From Streptomyces tendae (GTDB lineage: Bacteria > Actinomycetota > Actinomycetes > Streptomycetales > Streptomycetaceae), in assembly GCF_008632955.1 (NCBI RefSeq), contig NZ_CP043959.1, forward strand, positions 5,456,001 through 5,520,000: a stretch of DNA of 64,000 bases, in the 5' to 3' direction. Every line of letters starts with the position of its first letter. Within the stretch, counting starts at the first letter, position 1. The notes under the pieces are model-generated. The model worked only from the letters and a program-made list of their open reading frames with translations. It did no database searches and was not told the origin of the DNA. Shown here piece after piece: positions 15,007 to 23,991 of the stretch. The translations under genes were made by a program, and so were the position numbers.

Positions 15007-16674
15007 ATGAACGTCACGATGGCGTATGACGTCTCCATGATCGTGGCCTCTGCCGACCTCACCCTGATCCAGCGCCCGCACACGGTCCTGGAGCGGAGGC
15101 ACCCCTTCCGCTCCTTCTGCCGGCGTCACCGTCTGCCGCTCCTGGCGACGTTGCCCGTGCTGCCGCTGTACGCCCTGTGGTGGGCACTGCTGGCCACCGG
15201 CGGCGGTGACCTCGCCGCTCAGGACGCGTGGGCCGGTTTCGCCGAACGGCACGGCTCGTCGGCGTACAACCTCTTCTGGTACGGCGGCATGCACACCGCC
15301 AACTACAGCCTGATATCGCCGTACCTGATGGCGGCCCTCGGGGTGCGGGCGCTCACCGTGGTGTCGGGCGTGGCCGCCACCTGGATCGCGGCGGTGCTGA
15401 TCGGGCGCGTGCGGCCACGCAAGCCGCTCGCGCCCGCGCTGCTCGCCGCGCTGGGCCTGTGGTGCAACGTGGCCTCCGGGCGCACGACGTTCGCCCTCGG
15501 CGTCGCCTTCGGACTGGCCGCGTGTCTGTACCTCACCGAGCAGAAACGTCTCGTCCTGGCCGGTTGTTACGCCGCCCTGGCCACCATGGCGTCCCCGGTC
15601 GCCGGGCTGTTCCTCGCCGTCGTCGGGGCGGGCCACCTGCTGGTGCGGCGTCCCGGACCCGCCGTCGCCCTGCTGCTGCCGCCCGCCGTGGTGGTCGGGG
15701 CGACCAGTCTGTTCTTCCCCTTCCACGGGGAGCAGCTGATGCCGGCGGGCCGCATAGGGATACCCGCGGCCCTCGGCATCGCCGTCGCGGTGCTGTCCCC
15801 GGCCTCCTGGCGGGTGGTGCGGTGGAGCGGCGCCGTCTACGCGGCCGGGACCGTGCTGGTGTATCTGATCCCCTCCCCCATCGGCACCAACGTCGAGCGG
15901 TTCGCGGAGTACGCGGCCCCGATCGCCTTTCTGCTCGCGCTGCTCGCACGGCCGCGCATGGCCGCCGCGCGGCGCGGTCTGCTGGTGGTGGCGCTGGTGT
16001 TCTCCGTGGGGTGGACCGGCAAGAAGACCGTCGACGACCTGAAGGTGTCCACGACCGTCCCGGCCTGGGCGGCGCAGACGGACGGGGTCGTCCGGGCCCT
16101 GGAGTCGCTCGGCGCGGACCGCACCCGGGTCGAGGTGGTGCCCGCGCGCAACCACCGGGAGGCGGTGGCACTGGCGCCGCACGTGCACCTCGCCCGGGGC
16201 TGGAACCGGCAGCTCGACATGGAGCGGGCGCGGCTGTTCTACGACGGCTCGTTCTCCGAGGCGGCCTACCGGGCGTGGCTGGACCGGTGGGCGGTCGGGT
16301 TCGTGGTCCTGCACGACGGCAAGCCCGACGGGTTCGCCGAGCAGGAGGCGCGGCTGGTCCGGGCGCAGCGGCCCGACTGGCTGCTGCCGGTCTGGCAGGA
16401 CGCCCACTGGCGGATATACCGGGTCCGGGACGCCGTGCCGCTGGTCTCCGCGCCGGGGGCCGTGGTGCGGACCTCCGGCGCGGAGCTGGTGCTGCGGGTG
16501 GCGCGGCCCGGGACGGTGACCGTGCGGATCGCGCACTCCCCGTGGCTGCGGGTGGACGGCGGCGGGTGCCTGAGCCGGGCGGGCGAGTTCACCCGGCTCA
16601 CCGTGGCGGCGCCCGGCGAGTACCGGATCAGCTCGGAGTACGGTCCTTCACCGGAACCGGAGGCTCGCTGCTGA
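15007..16674 (+). CDS. Polytopic membrane protein, GT-C-like
   Basis: The 555-residue protein has about ten to twelve hydrophobic helices over residues 45-345, then a ~200-residue extracytoplasmic domain with WRIYRVRDAVPLV and an immunoglobulin-like end. Similar proteins are often mislabelled as MFS. The large periplasm-side loop after helix 1 and the C-terminal domain suggest a GT-C glycosyltransferase or a glycan-handling protein, but the catalytic Asp-Glu/Asp-Asp pair is not clear. The start is uncertain: in-frame ATGs lie at 15007, 15019 and 15037 without good ribosome sites. The last 47 nt overlap the 3' end of the convergent gene. Confidence 0.75.
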   Translation: MNVTMAYDVSMIVASADLTLIQRPHTVLERRHPFRSFCRRHRLPLLATLPVLPLYALWWALLATGGGDLAAQDAWAGFAERHGSSAYNLFWYGGMHTANYSLISPYLMAALGVRALTVVSGVAATWIAAVLIGRVRPRKPLAPALLAALGLWCNVASGRTTFALGVAFGLAACLYLTEQKRLVLAGCYAALATMASPVAGLFLAVVGAGHLLVRRPGPAVALLLPPAVVVGATSLFFPFHGEQLMPAGRIGIPAALGIAVAVLSPASWRVVRWSGAVYAAGTVLVYLIPSPIGTNVERFAEYAAPIAFLLALLARPRMAAARRGLLVVALVFSVGWTGKKTVDDLKVSTTVPAWAAQTDGVVRALESLGADRTRVEVVPARNHREAVALAPHVHLARGWNRQLDMERARLFYDGSFSEAAYRAWLDRWAVGFVVLHDGKPDGFAEQEARLVRAQRPDWLLPVWQDAHWRIYRVRDAVPLVSAPGAVVRTSGAELVLRVARPGTVTVRIAHSPWLRVDGGGCLSRAGEFTRLTVAAPGEYRISSEYGPSPEPEARC

Positions 16675-18697
16675 CCTGCTTCTCGTCCTCCTTCTCCGCG
16701 GCCGCCGTGACCGTACGGGCGCGCGGGCCCTGGAACAGGTAGGTCAGGCCGAAGCCCGCGCCGACGACGACCGCGCCGCCGGCCGCGTCCAGGATCCAGT
16801 GGTTGCCGGTGGCGACGATCGCGGAGACCGTGAACAGCGGGTGCAGCAGGCCGAGGGCCTTCATCCACGCCTTGGGCGCGATGATCGCGATCACCAGGCC
16901 GCACCACAGCGACCAGCCGAAGTGCAGCGACGGCATCGCCGCGTACTGGTTGGTGAGCGCGGTGAGCGTGCCGTAGTCGGGCTGGGAGAAGTCCTGGACG
17001 CCGTGGACCGTGTCGATGATCCCCAGGTCCGGCATCAGGCGAGGCGGGGCGAGCGGGTAGAGCCAGAAGCCCACCAGGGCGAGCAGCGTGGCGAAGCCCA
17101 GGGCGGAGCGCGCCCAGCGGTAGTGGACGGGGCGGCGCCAGTAGAGCAGGCCGAGGACGGTCAGCGGCACCACGAAGTGGAACGACGTGTAGTAGAAGTC
17201 GAAGAACTCCCGCAGCCAGCCGACCTTCACCACGGCGTGGTTGACCGCGTGCTCGATGTCCAGGTGCAGGACGCGTTCGAAGTCGAGGATCTGCCGGCCG
17301 TGCTCCTCGGCGCGGGCCCGGCCCGCCGAGTTGCTGCCGCCCGTCGCGGCGAGGCGCACCTTGGCGTAGCCGGCGTAGGTGACGCGGATGAGCAGCAGTT
17401 CCAGCAGCAGGTTGGGGCGGATCAGCACCCGGCGCAGGAACGGCAGCAGCGGCACGAACGCGAACCGGGCCGGCACGGGCGGGGCGTACGGCGTCGGCTC
17501 GGGGTCGCGGAAGTACGGCGAGGTGCGGGCGAGGAACGGCACGGCGGTGGCGGCGGCCAGTGCGGCGAGCAGCACCACGTTGTCGCGCAACGGGTACAGG
17601 AACGCCATGTTCGGCAGCATCATCTTGGCCGGCAGCGTCATCACCAGGACGACGGCGACGGGCCACACCAGCCGGTCGCGGGCCCGCTTGCCGACCCGGC
17701 CGACGACCGTGAGCAGCACCCAGAGCAGCTGGTGCTGCCAGGCGGTCGGGGACACCGCTATGGCGGCGCACCCGGTGATGCCGACGGCGAGGAGCAGCTG
17801 GCCGTCGCGGGCGTAGCGGACGGCGCGCCGCATGCCGAGGGCCACCACGGCGGCGCCCAGCAGCAGGAACACGGCGATCTCCAGCGGGCCTTCGAGACCG
17901 AGGCGGAGCAGGGCGCCGTGCAGGGACTGGTTGGCGAGGGCGTCGGCGGGGCCGCCGAGACCGACGCCCGCCAGGTGGTGCACCCAGTAGGTGGTGGAGT
18001 CCTGGGGCATGGCGGCCCAGGCGAGCGCGGTGGCCGACGCGAAGGTGACGGCCGTCGTGGTGGCGGCCTGCCGACGGCCGGTGAACCACAGCAGCGGCGC
18101 GAAGAGCAGCAGGGTCGGCTGGAGGGCCGCCGCGACGCCGACGAGGACACCGCCGGCCCGCCGGCCGCGCGCGACGAAGCAGCCGAGCAGGACGAGCAGC
18201 ACCGGGATGATGCTGGTCTGGCCGAGCCAGAGGGTGTTGCGCACCGGCAGGGACAGCATGAGCAGGCTGACCGCGACGGGCGCGGCGAGCAGGGCGGTGC
18301 GCCGGCCGACCGGCTGGGGCAGCGCGCGGGCGGCGATCAGCGCCAGGGCCACCACCAGCAGCAGGGTGCCGAAGGTCCAGCCCCAGCCGAGTGTCTCCTC
18401 GGCCGATCTGGTGAGCGGTTTGAGGACCAGCCCGCCGAAGGGCGTGCCGGTGAACTCGGTGGAGTCGTAGAGGGACCCGCTGACGTGCAGGACGCCCGCG
18501 GGGCCGACCCAGGTCTCCAGGTCGGTCAGCCGTTCGCCGCTGGGGGTGGTGAGGACGAGGGCGACCTGGCGTGCCGCGAGGACGGCGGCGATCAGCCACA
18601 GTCCGAGGCGTGCCGCCCGCATCCGCGCCCGGGTGCCGCCCACGGCCGTCGCCCCGAAGGGCTCGGCCGGTCTCCCACCGTGTTCCGCATTCGCCAC
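16628..18697 (-). CDS. Fusion of GT87-type glycosyltransferase and PAP2 phosphatase
   Basis: A 689-residue membrane protein carries two modules. The N-terminal ~400 residues are a multi-helix GT87/GT-C-like segment with an early extracytoplasmic loop (TDLETWVGPAG). The C-terminal ~270 residues are a PAP2/inositol-phosphotransferase-like domain with MPSLHFGW and TGNHWILDAAGG, the acid-phosphatase His motifs. This pairing suggests polyprenyl-phosphate-linked sugar transfer with phospholipid or polyprenyl-phosphate hydrolysis in the membrane. GTG at 18697 was chosen for its GGGAGG upstream; earlier starts are possible. Its stop lies inside the convergent gene. Confidence 0.85.
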   Translation of the reverse strand: MANAEHGGRPAEPFGATAVGGTRARMRAARLGLWLIAAVLAARQVALVLTTPSGERLTDLETWVGPAGVLHVSGSLYDSTEFTGTPFGGLVLKPLTRSAEETLGWGWTFGTLLLVVALALIAARALPQPVGRRTALLAAPVAVSLLMLSLPVRNTLWLGQTSIIPVLLVLLGCFVARGRRAGGVLVGVAAALQPTLLLFAPLLWFTGRRQAATTTAVTFASATALAWAAMPQDSTTYWVHHLAGVGLGGPADALANQSLHGALLRLGLEGPLEIAVFLLLGAAVVALGMRRAVRYARDGQLLLAVGITGCAAIAVSPTAWQHQLLWVLLTVVGRVGKRARDRLVWPVAVVLVMTLPAKMMLPNMAFLYPLRDNVVLLAALAAATAVPFLARTSPYFRDPEPTPYAPPVPARFAFVPLLPFLRRVLIRPNLLLELLLIRVTYAGYAKVRLAATGGSNSAGRARAEEHGRQILDFERVLHLDIEHAVNHAVVKVGWLREFFDFYYTSFHFVVPLTVLGLLYWRRPVHYRWARSALGFATLLALVGFWLYPLAPPRLMPDLGIIDTVHGVQDFSQPDYGTLTALTNQYAAMPSLHFGWSLWCGLVIAIIAPKAWMKALGLLHPLFTVSAIVATGNHWILDAAGGAVVVGAGFGLTYLFQGPRARTVTAAAEKEDEKQVSSEPPVPVKDRTPS

Positions 18698-19088
18698 GCC
18701 TCGTCGGCCTCCCGCCCCGATTTCTCCCCACGCGTCCGGTGCGGGGGGATTCGTCGTGCGCAGCCTATGAGGCGCGCACCCCTCGACAAGGACGCGGGAC
18801 ACCGCCGCTTCACCTGACGGCCGGCTCTCTTTTGTCCGGATGACGATAGTCCGCACGGGATCACGTTGCCTCGGGGTGACGCGAGAAGGATCACAACCGG
18901 CCATGGCGGAGAGCCGTCCGGGGCGCCGCTGCGTGCCTGGACAAGCGGCATTTCCGTGCAGTATGCAGCTAATTACGTACCGCCCGTAAGGGGGAAACGG
19001 CGCCTATCGTCGCTTGCTTCGGCCCGCCCGACAGTGCCGCCGCGCGGAGCCCGTCCCTGATCCCGACGAAAGGCAGGCGAGCGACGTC
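18698..19088. other. 391-nt divergent promoter region
   Basis: No gene is supported. A locally AT-richer patch at ~18955-18985 (cagtatgcagctaattacg) is the likeliest promoter area for the ProP-like gene. No clear operator palindrome was found. Confidence 0.5.
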
Positions 19089-20522
19089 TTGTCGACTGTC
19101 CCGGTCGCCCCTCACCCCGTCGTCCCCGGTCCCGGCTCTCCCGCGTCCGGGAAGGCCGGTCCCGCACAGGCACCCGACCCCGCCGTCGGCCCCCCGACCC
19201 TCACCGACCCCGCGCTCGTCCGGCGCGCCGTCAAGGCGGCCGCGCTCGGCAACGCGATGGAGTGGTTCGACTTCGGTGTCTACAGCTACATCGCCGTCAC
19301 CCTGGGCAAGGTCTTCTTCCCTTCGGGGAACCCCACCGCCCAGCTGCTGTCCACGTTCGGCGCCTTCGCCGCGGCCTTCCTGGTCCGCCCGCTCGGCGGC
19401 ATGGTCTTCGGCCCGCTCGGCGACCGCGTGGGCCGGCAGAAGGTCCTCGCCCTCACGATGATCATGATGGCGGCGGGCACCTTCGCCATCGGTCTGATCC
19501 CCTCCTACGCCGCGATCGGCGTGGGCGCCCCGATCCTGCTGCTCGCGGCCCGTCTGGTGCAGGGCTTCTCCACCGGCGGCGAGTACGCCGGGGCCTCCAC
19601 CTTCATCGCCGAGTACGCCCCCGACAAACGGCGCGGCTTCCTCGGCAGCTGGCTGGAGTTCGGCACGCTCGCCGGATACATCGGCGGTGCGGGCCTGGTC
19701 ACCCTGATGACGGCACTGCTGTCCACGGACGACCTGCTCTCCTGGGGCTGGCGCATCCCGTTCCTGATCGCCGGTCCGATGGGCATCATCGGCCTGTACC
19801 TGCGCATGCGCCTCGAGGAGACGCCCGCGTTCGCGGCCGAGGTCGCCAAGGCCGGGACCGGGCGCCCGAAGGTGCCGCTGCGCGAGATGGTCACCGGCCA
19901 GTGGCGCGCGCTGCTGCTGTGCGTGGGCCTGGTGCTGGTCTTCAACGTCACCGACTACATGCTGCTGTCGTACATGCCGAGCTACCTCACCAGCGAGCTG
20001 GGCTACGACGCGACGCACGGCCTGGTCGTCGTGCTCGGCGTGATGGTCCTGATGATGATCGTCCAGCCGTTCGCCGGCGCGCTGACCGACCGGGTCGGCC
20101 GCCGTCCGGTGATCGCGGCCGGCTGCGCCGGGTTCCTGGCGCTGTCCGTTCCGGCGCTGCTGCTGATCCGCGACGGCTCGCTGCTCGCGGTCGCCGTCGG
20201 CATGGGCGCGCTCGGCATGCTGCTGGTCTGCTTCACCGCCGCGATGCCGTCCGCGCTGCCCGCGCTGTTCCCCACCCGGGTCCGCTACGGCTCGCTGTCG
20301 ATCGGCTTCAACGTCTCGGTGTCCCTGTTCGGCGGCACGACCCCGCTGGTGGTCACGGCCCTGATCGGCGTCACCGGCGACGTGATGATGCCCGCCTACT
20401 ACATGATGGCGGCCGCCGTGGTCGGCGGCTTCGCGGTGTGGCGCATGGCCGAGTCGGCGGGCCGTCCGCTGCCCGGCTCGGCGCCCTCGCTGGAGCCCGG
20501 GACACAGGCGGAACGGGTCTGA
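19089..20522 (+). CDS. MFS transporter of the ProP/metabolite:H+ symporter type
   Basis: The 477-residue permease has 12 predicted helices and metabolite:H+ symporter hallmarks: GNAMEWFDFGVYSY in helix 1, RPLGGMVFGPLGDRVGRQ in loop 2-3 and QGFSTGGEYAGA in helix 4. These resemble the E. coli osmolyte (proline/betaine) permease ProP. The C terminus lacks ProP's long coiled coil, so osmosensing as in E. coli is doubtful. The TTG start at 19089 is tentative; a ~45-residue Pro-rich N-terminal region precedes helix 1. An O-methyltransferase gene follows after 78 nt. Confidence 0.85.
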   Translation: MSTVPVAPHPVVPGPGSPASGKAGPAQAPDPAVGPPTLTDPALVRRAVKAAALGNAMEWFDFGVYSYIAVTLGKVFFPSGNPTAQLLSTFGAFAAAFLVRPLGGMVFGPLGDRVGRQKVLALTMIMMAAGTFAIGLIPSYAAIGVGAPILLLAARLVQGFSTGGEYAGASTFIAEYAPDKRRGFLGSWLEFGTLAGYIGGAGLVTLMTALLSTDDLLSWGWRIPFLIAGPMGIIGLYLRMRLEETPAFAAEVAKAGTGRPKVPLREMVTGQWRALLLCVGLVLVFNVTDYMLLSYMPSYLTSELGYDATHGLVVVLGVMVLMMIVQPFAGALTDRVGRRPVIAAGCAGFLALSVPALLLIRDGSLLAVAVGMGALGMLLVCFTAAMPSALPALFPTRVRYGSLSIGFNVSVSLFGGTTPLVVTALIGVTGDVMMPAYYMMAAAVVGGFAVWRMAESAGRPLPGSAPSLEPGTQAERV

Positions 20523-20600
20523 CACACGGCGGCCGTGCCCCGTATCTTCGACAGCCGACCCGGCCGGGCGGACCGGCCGGCCGACGGAAGGTACGACTGC

Positions 20601-21278
20601 ATGAGCGAGGCACGGCTCTGGCACGCGGTGGACGAGTACTTCACCGGCCGGCTCCTGGGCGACGACCCCGACGAGGCCCTGGCGGCGGCGCTGCGCGACA
20701 GCGACGCCGCCGGTCTCCCGGCCATCGCCGTCTCACCGCTCCAGGGCAAGCTCCTCCAGCTCCTCGCCCAGCTCCAGGGCGCCCGGACGATCCTGGAGAT
20801 CGGCACCCTCGGCGGCTACAGCACCATCTGGCTGGGCCGCGCCCTGCCCGCCGACGGGCGGCTGGTGTCCCTGGAGTACGACCCCCGGCACGCCGAGGTG
20901 GCGGTCCGCAACCTCGCCCGCGCCGGTCTCGGCGAGCGAACCGAGGTGCGGGTGGGCCCGGCGCTGGAGTCGCTGCCGAAGCTCGCGGACGAGCAGCCGC
21001 CGCCGTTCGACCTGGTGTTCATCGACGCCGACAAGGTGAACAACCCGCACTACGTCGAGTGGGCGCTGCGGCTGACGGCCGCGGGCAGCCTGATCGTCCT
21101 CGACAACGTCGTGCGGGGCGGGCGGGTGGCCGACCCCGCGAACGACGATCCGGACGTGGTGGGCACCCGCGCCGCCCTGGAGCTGTTCGGAACGCATCCG
21201 CGGCTGAGCGCCACGGCGCTGCAGACGGTCGGCGACAAGGACTACGACGGTTTCGCGCTGGCGCGCGTGGTGGCGTGA
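20601..21278 (+). CDS. O-methyltransferase (CCoAOMT-like)
   Basis: The 225-residue protein is a SAM-dependent O-methyltransferase of the catechol/caffeoyl-CoA type. Motif I is ILEIGTLGGYSTIWLGRAL, followed by acidic LEYDPRH, metal-site FIDADKVNN and LIVLDNVVRGG. The Asp residues likely bind Mg2+ with the catechol. The ATG at 20601 has GGAAGG 9 nt upstream. It may be read through from the MFS gene because no terminator separates them. The physiological substrate is unknown. Confidence 0.92.
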   Translation: MSEARLWHAVDEYFTGRLLGDDPDEALAAALRDSDAAGLPAIAVSPLQGKLLQLLAQLQGARTILEIGTLGGYSTIWLGRALPADGRLVSLEYDPRHAEVAVRNLARAGLGERTEVRVGPALESLPKLADEQPPPFDLVFIDADKVNNPHYVEWALRLTAAGSLIVLDNVVRGGRVADPANDDPDVVGTRAALELFGTHPRLSATALQTVGDKDYDGFALARVVA

Positions 21279-21311
21279 GCGGACCCGGGCGGGCGGCTCA
21301 CGCCTCGCGGT

Positions 21312-21704
21312 TCACACCTCGTGGTAGAAGCCGACGTTGACGCTGCGCGGGGCGGTGCGGTCCTGGATCACGACCTCGCCGCTGCCGCCCCGGGGCAGCG
21401 CCACGCTGCCGCCGTAGGCGACCGGATGGGCGAACTCCCCGACGGTCAGCCGCACCTCGGACGACGGCTCGGGCAGCGAGCCGCGCAGCCAGGTCAGGTG
21501 CCAGGTGCCGTCCTGGCCGCACTGGAACTCCAGGTGCACGCGGGAGACGAACAGCCAGTCGTCCGGCGTCGACAGCCGGCACAGGGACGTGTCCCGGCCC
21601 ACCCGCAGCACCGCGCCCGGCTCGCTGGGCGCGTCGGCCATGAGCATCCCGGCCGTGGCGCCCGCTTCCGCCGCGGACACCGCGGCCATGGTGAGTTCGA
21701 GCAC
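21312..21704 (-). CDS. FHA-domain mini-protein
   Basis: This 130-residue protein consists almost only of a forkhead-associated domain. RVGRDTSLCRLST (the G-R-D turn), then VSRVHLEF (the conserved S-R-x-H) and a C-terminal beta segment supply the phosphothreonine pocket. It probably acts as a small adaptor reading Ser/Thr kinase output. The GTG at 21704 sits 6 nt after AGGAGGA, and a longer upstream frame is therefore excluded. No kinase gene lies nearby. Confidence 0.8.
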   Translation of the reverse strand: MLELTMAAVSAAEAGATAGMLMADAPSEPGAVLRVGRDTSLCRLSTPDDWLFVSRVHLEFQCGQDGTWHLTWLRGSLPEPSSEVRLTVGEFAHPVAYGGSVALPRGGSGEVVIQDRTAPRSVNVGFYHEV

Positions 21705-21828
21705 GTGCGCTCCTCCTGGGAGGTCCTGGGGGCCGGGGCGGGCCCGGCGCCGGCCGGGGCGGCCGGATCGGCTCCCCGCCGCCGCATGATAAAACGCCCG
21801 GCCGTACGGCGTCCGGCACAATGGGCTC

Positions 21829-22317
21829 ATGACCGAGCGGAAGCCACCCGGCGTCGACTTCGAGAGCTGGGTCGACAAGCAGATCCGTGACGCCGACGCG
21901 CGCGGGGAGTTCCAGCATCTGGAGGGCGTGGGCAAGCCCCTGCCGCGCGAGGTCGAGAGCACCTACGACGAACTGTGGTGGGTGAAGCGGAAGATGGCCC
22001 GCGAGGGCTTCTCGGTCCTGCCGCCGACACTGGCGCTGCGCAAGGAGGCCGAGGACGCGCTGGAGGCCGCTCTCGCGGCCCCCTCGGAGCGGATCGTGCG
22101 GAAGATCCTCGCGGAGATCAACGCGAAGATCAGCGACATGATGTTCAAGCCGCCGCCCGGCCCCCCGCTGGGCAAGAAGCCGTACGACGTCGAGGACGTC
22201 GTAAGCCGGTGGCGGGAGCGCCGGGCGGCGTCGGACGGACGGGAGGCCCAGGACCGAGGGGACGGTCAGGACCGAGGGAACGGTCAGGACCGAGGGAACG
22301 GGCGAGGACCGACGTGA
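21829..22317 (+). CDS. DUF1992 (DnaJ C28-like) protein
   Basis: The 162-residue protein carries a DUF1992 domain: SWVDKQIRDADARGEFQHLEG, where 'FQHLEGVGKPL' is the family signature, and LPPTLALRKE. Function is unknown; it is related to DNAJC28 but lacks a J domain. The C terminus is encoded by three 18-bp repeats (22249-22302) giving QDRGDG/QDRGNG units. It converges with the next gene with only 13 nt between stops and no strong terminator. Confidence 0.88.
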   Translation: MTERKPPGVDFESWVDKQIRDADARGEFQHLEGVGKPLPREVESTYDELWWVKRKMAREGFSVLPPTLALRKEAEDALEAALAAPSERIVRKILAEINAKISDMMFKPPPGPPLGKKPYDVEDVVSRWRERRAASDGREAQDRGDGQDRGNGQDRGNGRGPT

Positions 22318-22330
22318 CGGGCGGGACGGC

Positions 22331-23149
22331 TCAGACGCCCATCAGGCGCTCCGCCAGCTCGCGGTAGTCCCGCAGCGCGAGGCGCAGTTGCTCGGTGTCG
22401 GCGGCCGGTGCGGCCCCGTCCTTCGGTGCGCCCTGGGCGGGCGTCCTCCAGTTCTTCGCGAGGGTGCGGCGGCGCTCGGTGAGCGCGTCGGTCAGCCGCT
22501 CGGTCAGCTCCTGCAGGACGAGGTCGGCCTCCTCGACGGCGTCCCGCGGCCGGTCCACGAAACCGGCCACGGCCTGCCGCAACTGCTCGGAGAACCGGTC
22601 ACAGGTGTCGGTCGGCAGCAGCCGCCCGTCGGTACCGGTGTGCGGGGAGGACCCGTGGGGGGCGCCGTCCTTGAGCGGACCGGTGGTGCGGGCGCCGGTG
22701 TTCTCGCGGCTCGAGGTGGTGGCGTGGACGCCGGTCCCGTCGCGGCCGGGGGTCGTGACGTGCGCGCCGGTGGTGTGGGCGCCGGTGCCGTCGGGGCCGG
22801 GCACCGAGGTGCGGTCCGCCGAGCCGGGCGCCGAGGTCCGGGCGGACGTGGCCGACGACGCGGTGGTGTCGGTGCCGTGCGTGCCGGTGCCGCCCTGCGG
22901 GTGCGCCGCGACCAGCGGGCTGTCGGTCCCGCCGCCGGAACCGGCCGTACCGGTCTCCGTGCCACCGGCACGGTGCGCGGTGTCCGCCCCACGGGCGGCA
23001 CCTGCGGCGTCGGTCTTGCCGTGGAGCGTGGTCGCCTCGTACCCGGGGTCCGCGGCGGCGGAGCCGGAGCGCGGGGCGTCCGGGTGCGGGGTGGACCCCG
23101 GGGTGCCGGGGAGCCAGGTGTCCTGGGTGTGACGGGGTGTGTCGGGCAT
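22331..23149 (-). CDS. Low-complexity protein with conserved C-terminal helix
   Basis: Residues 1-165 of this 272-residue protein are Thr/Gly/Ala/Ser/Pro-rich with repeated TGAHTTGAH-like units and are probably disordered. The last ~100 residues are helical and contain the pattern FVDxPRxAVxEADxLxxEL, which also occurs in the protein of the gene just upstream. No signal peptide or membrane helix is seen. The two genes are 5 nt apart and likely form an operon. Function is unknown. Confidence 0.75.
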   Translation of the reverse strand: MPDTPRHTQDTWLPGTPGSTPHPDAPRSGSAAADPGYEATTLHGKTDAAGAARGADTAHRAGGTETGTAGSGGGTDSPLVAAHPQGGTGTHGTDTTASSATSARTSAPGSADRTSVPGPDGTGAHTTGAHVTTPGRDGTGVHATTSSRENTGARTTGPLKDGAPHGSSPHTGTDGRLLPTDTCDRFSEQLRQAVAGFVDRPRDAVEEADLVLQELTERLTDALTERRRTLAKNWRTPAQGAPKDGAAPAADTEQLRLALRDYRELAERLMGV

Positions 23150-23154
23150 GACGA

Positions 23155-23826
23155 TCAGCTCTCCTTCGCCTGGCGGCGGTGCAGCATCGACGGGGTGCGG
23201 TGGCCGGCGCGCCGGGTGGCCGGGGCCGTGCGGTCACCGGCGGCGGCACGGCGTCCGCCCTCGTGCCGCGACGGGCGCACCAGTTCCTCGAACAGCGCCC
23301 GCGCCTCGACCATCGCCTCGCGCATCTCCTCCGTGCCGGTGTTCACGTCGTGCGTGCCGTCCGGACGGGTCCGCGCGACGCGGTGCACGCGCCGGTAGCC
23401 CTCGACGTGGTGGGCGTGGTGCACGGACAGCGCGGCGAGCTGCTCCTCGTAGTGGCCGTCGGCGGGGAAGCCCCGCGAGCCGGCGAGTTCGGCGATCAGG
23501 CGGTCCGCCTCGACGACCGCCTCCCGCGGCGCGTCGACGAACCGTTCCTGGGCGGCCGTCCAGCGCGCCTCGTACATCTCACGCTGGGCCGGCTCCAACG
23601 GCCGTACCTCCAGGGAGCCGTGGCGCTCCACGCGCTCGGCCAGCTCCCGCTCCGCGGCCTTGGTGTCCCCGTCGTGCCGGGCGACGGCACGCTCGTACTC
23701 GGGGCCGAAGCGGCGCTTCAGGTTCGCGCCGTGGCGCGGGCCGCGTGCGCGCAGGGTCAGGACGGCCGCGATGGCGACAACGACCGCGACAATCACGATC
23801 AACGCAATGATCAGGCCAGTGGACAT
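23155..23826 (-). CDS. Single-helix membrane protein sharing a motif with its neighbour
   Basis: This 223-residue protein starts with an N-terminal membrane anchor (LIIALIVIVAVVVAIAAV). A charged helical region follows (RRFGPEYERAVARHDGDTKA), then the FVDxPRxAVxEADxLxxEL block at ~105-123, and then a H/R-rich region (VHHAHHVEGYRRVHR). The rest is basic and polar. Such proteins are often annotated as secreted or hypothetical in Streptomyces. Start ATG 23826 follows GGAAGG by 5 nt. The shared motif with the next gene suggests a common binding partner or duplication. Confidence 0.8.
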   Translation of the reverse strand: MSTGLIIALIVIVAVVVAIAAVLTLRARGPRHGANLKRRFGPEYERAVARHDGDTKAAERELAERVERHGSLEVRPLEPAQREMYEARWTAAQERFVDAPREAVVEADRLIAELAGSRGFPADGHYEEQLAALSVHHAHHVEGYRRVHRVARTRPDGTHDVNTGTEEMREAMVEARALFEELVRPSRHEGGRRAAAGDRTAPATRRAGHRTPSMLHRRQAKES

Positions 23827-23991
23827 GAATGCCTTCCGGGGGTTTCGTCCCAACCGGCACTCCTCGCGAGCCGGTTCGCGCATCGGGTTGCCCGAAGCGC
23901 CGCGCACAAACTGCGCGGCGCAGACGCCCGGCCCGCCGGCCATCCCCCATTCGCTTGCGCGGGCGCCCCTCCGGGCCCCGACAATGCGGGC

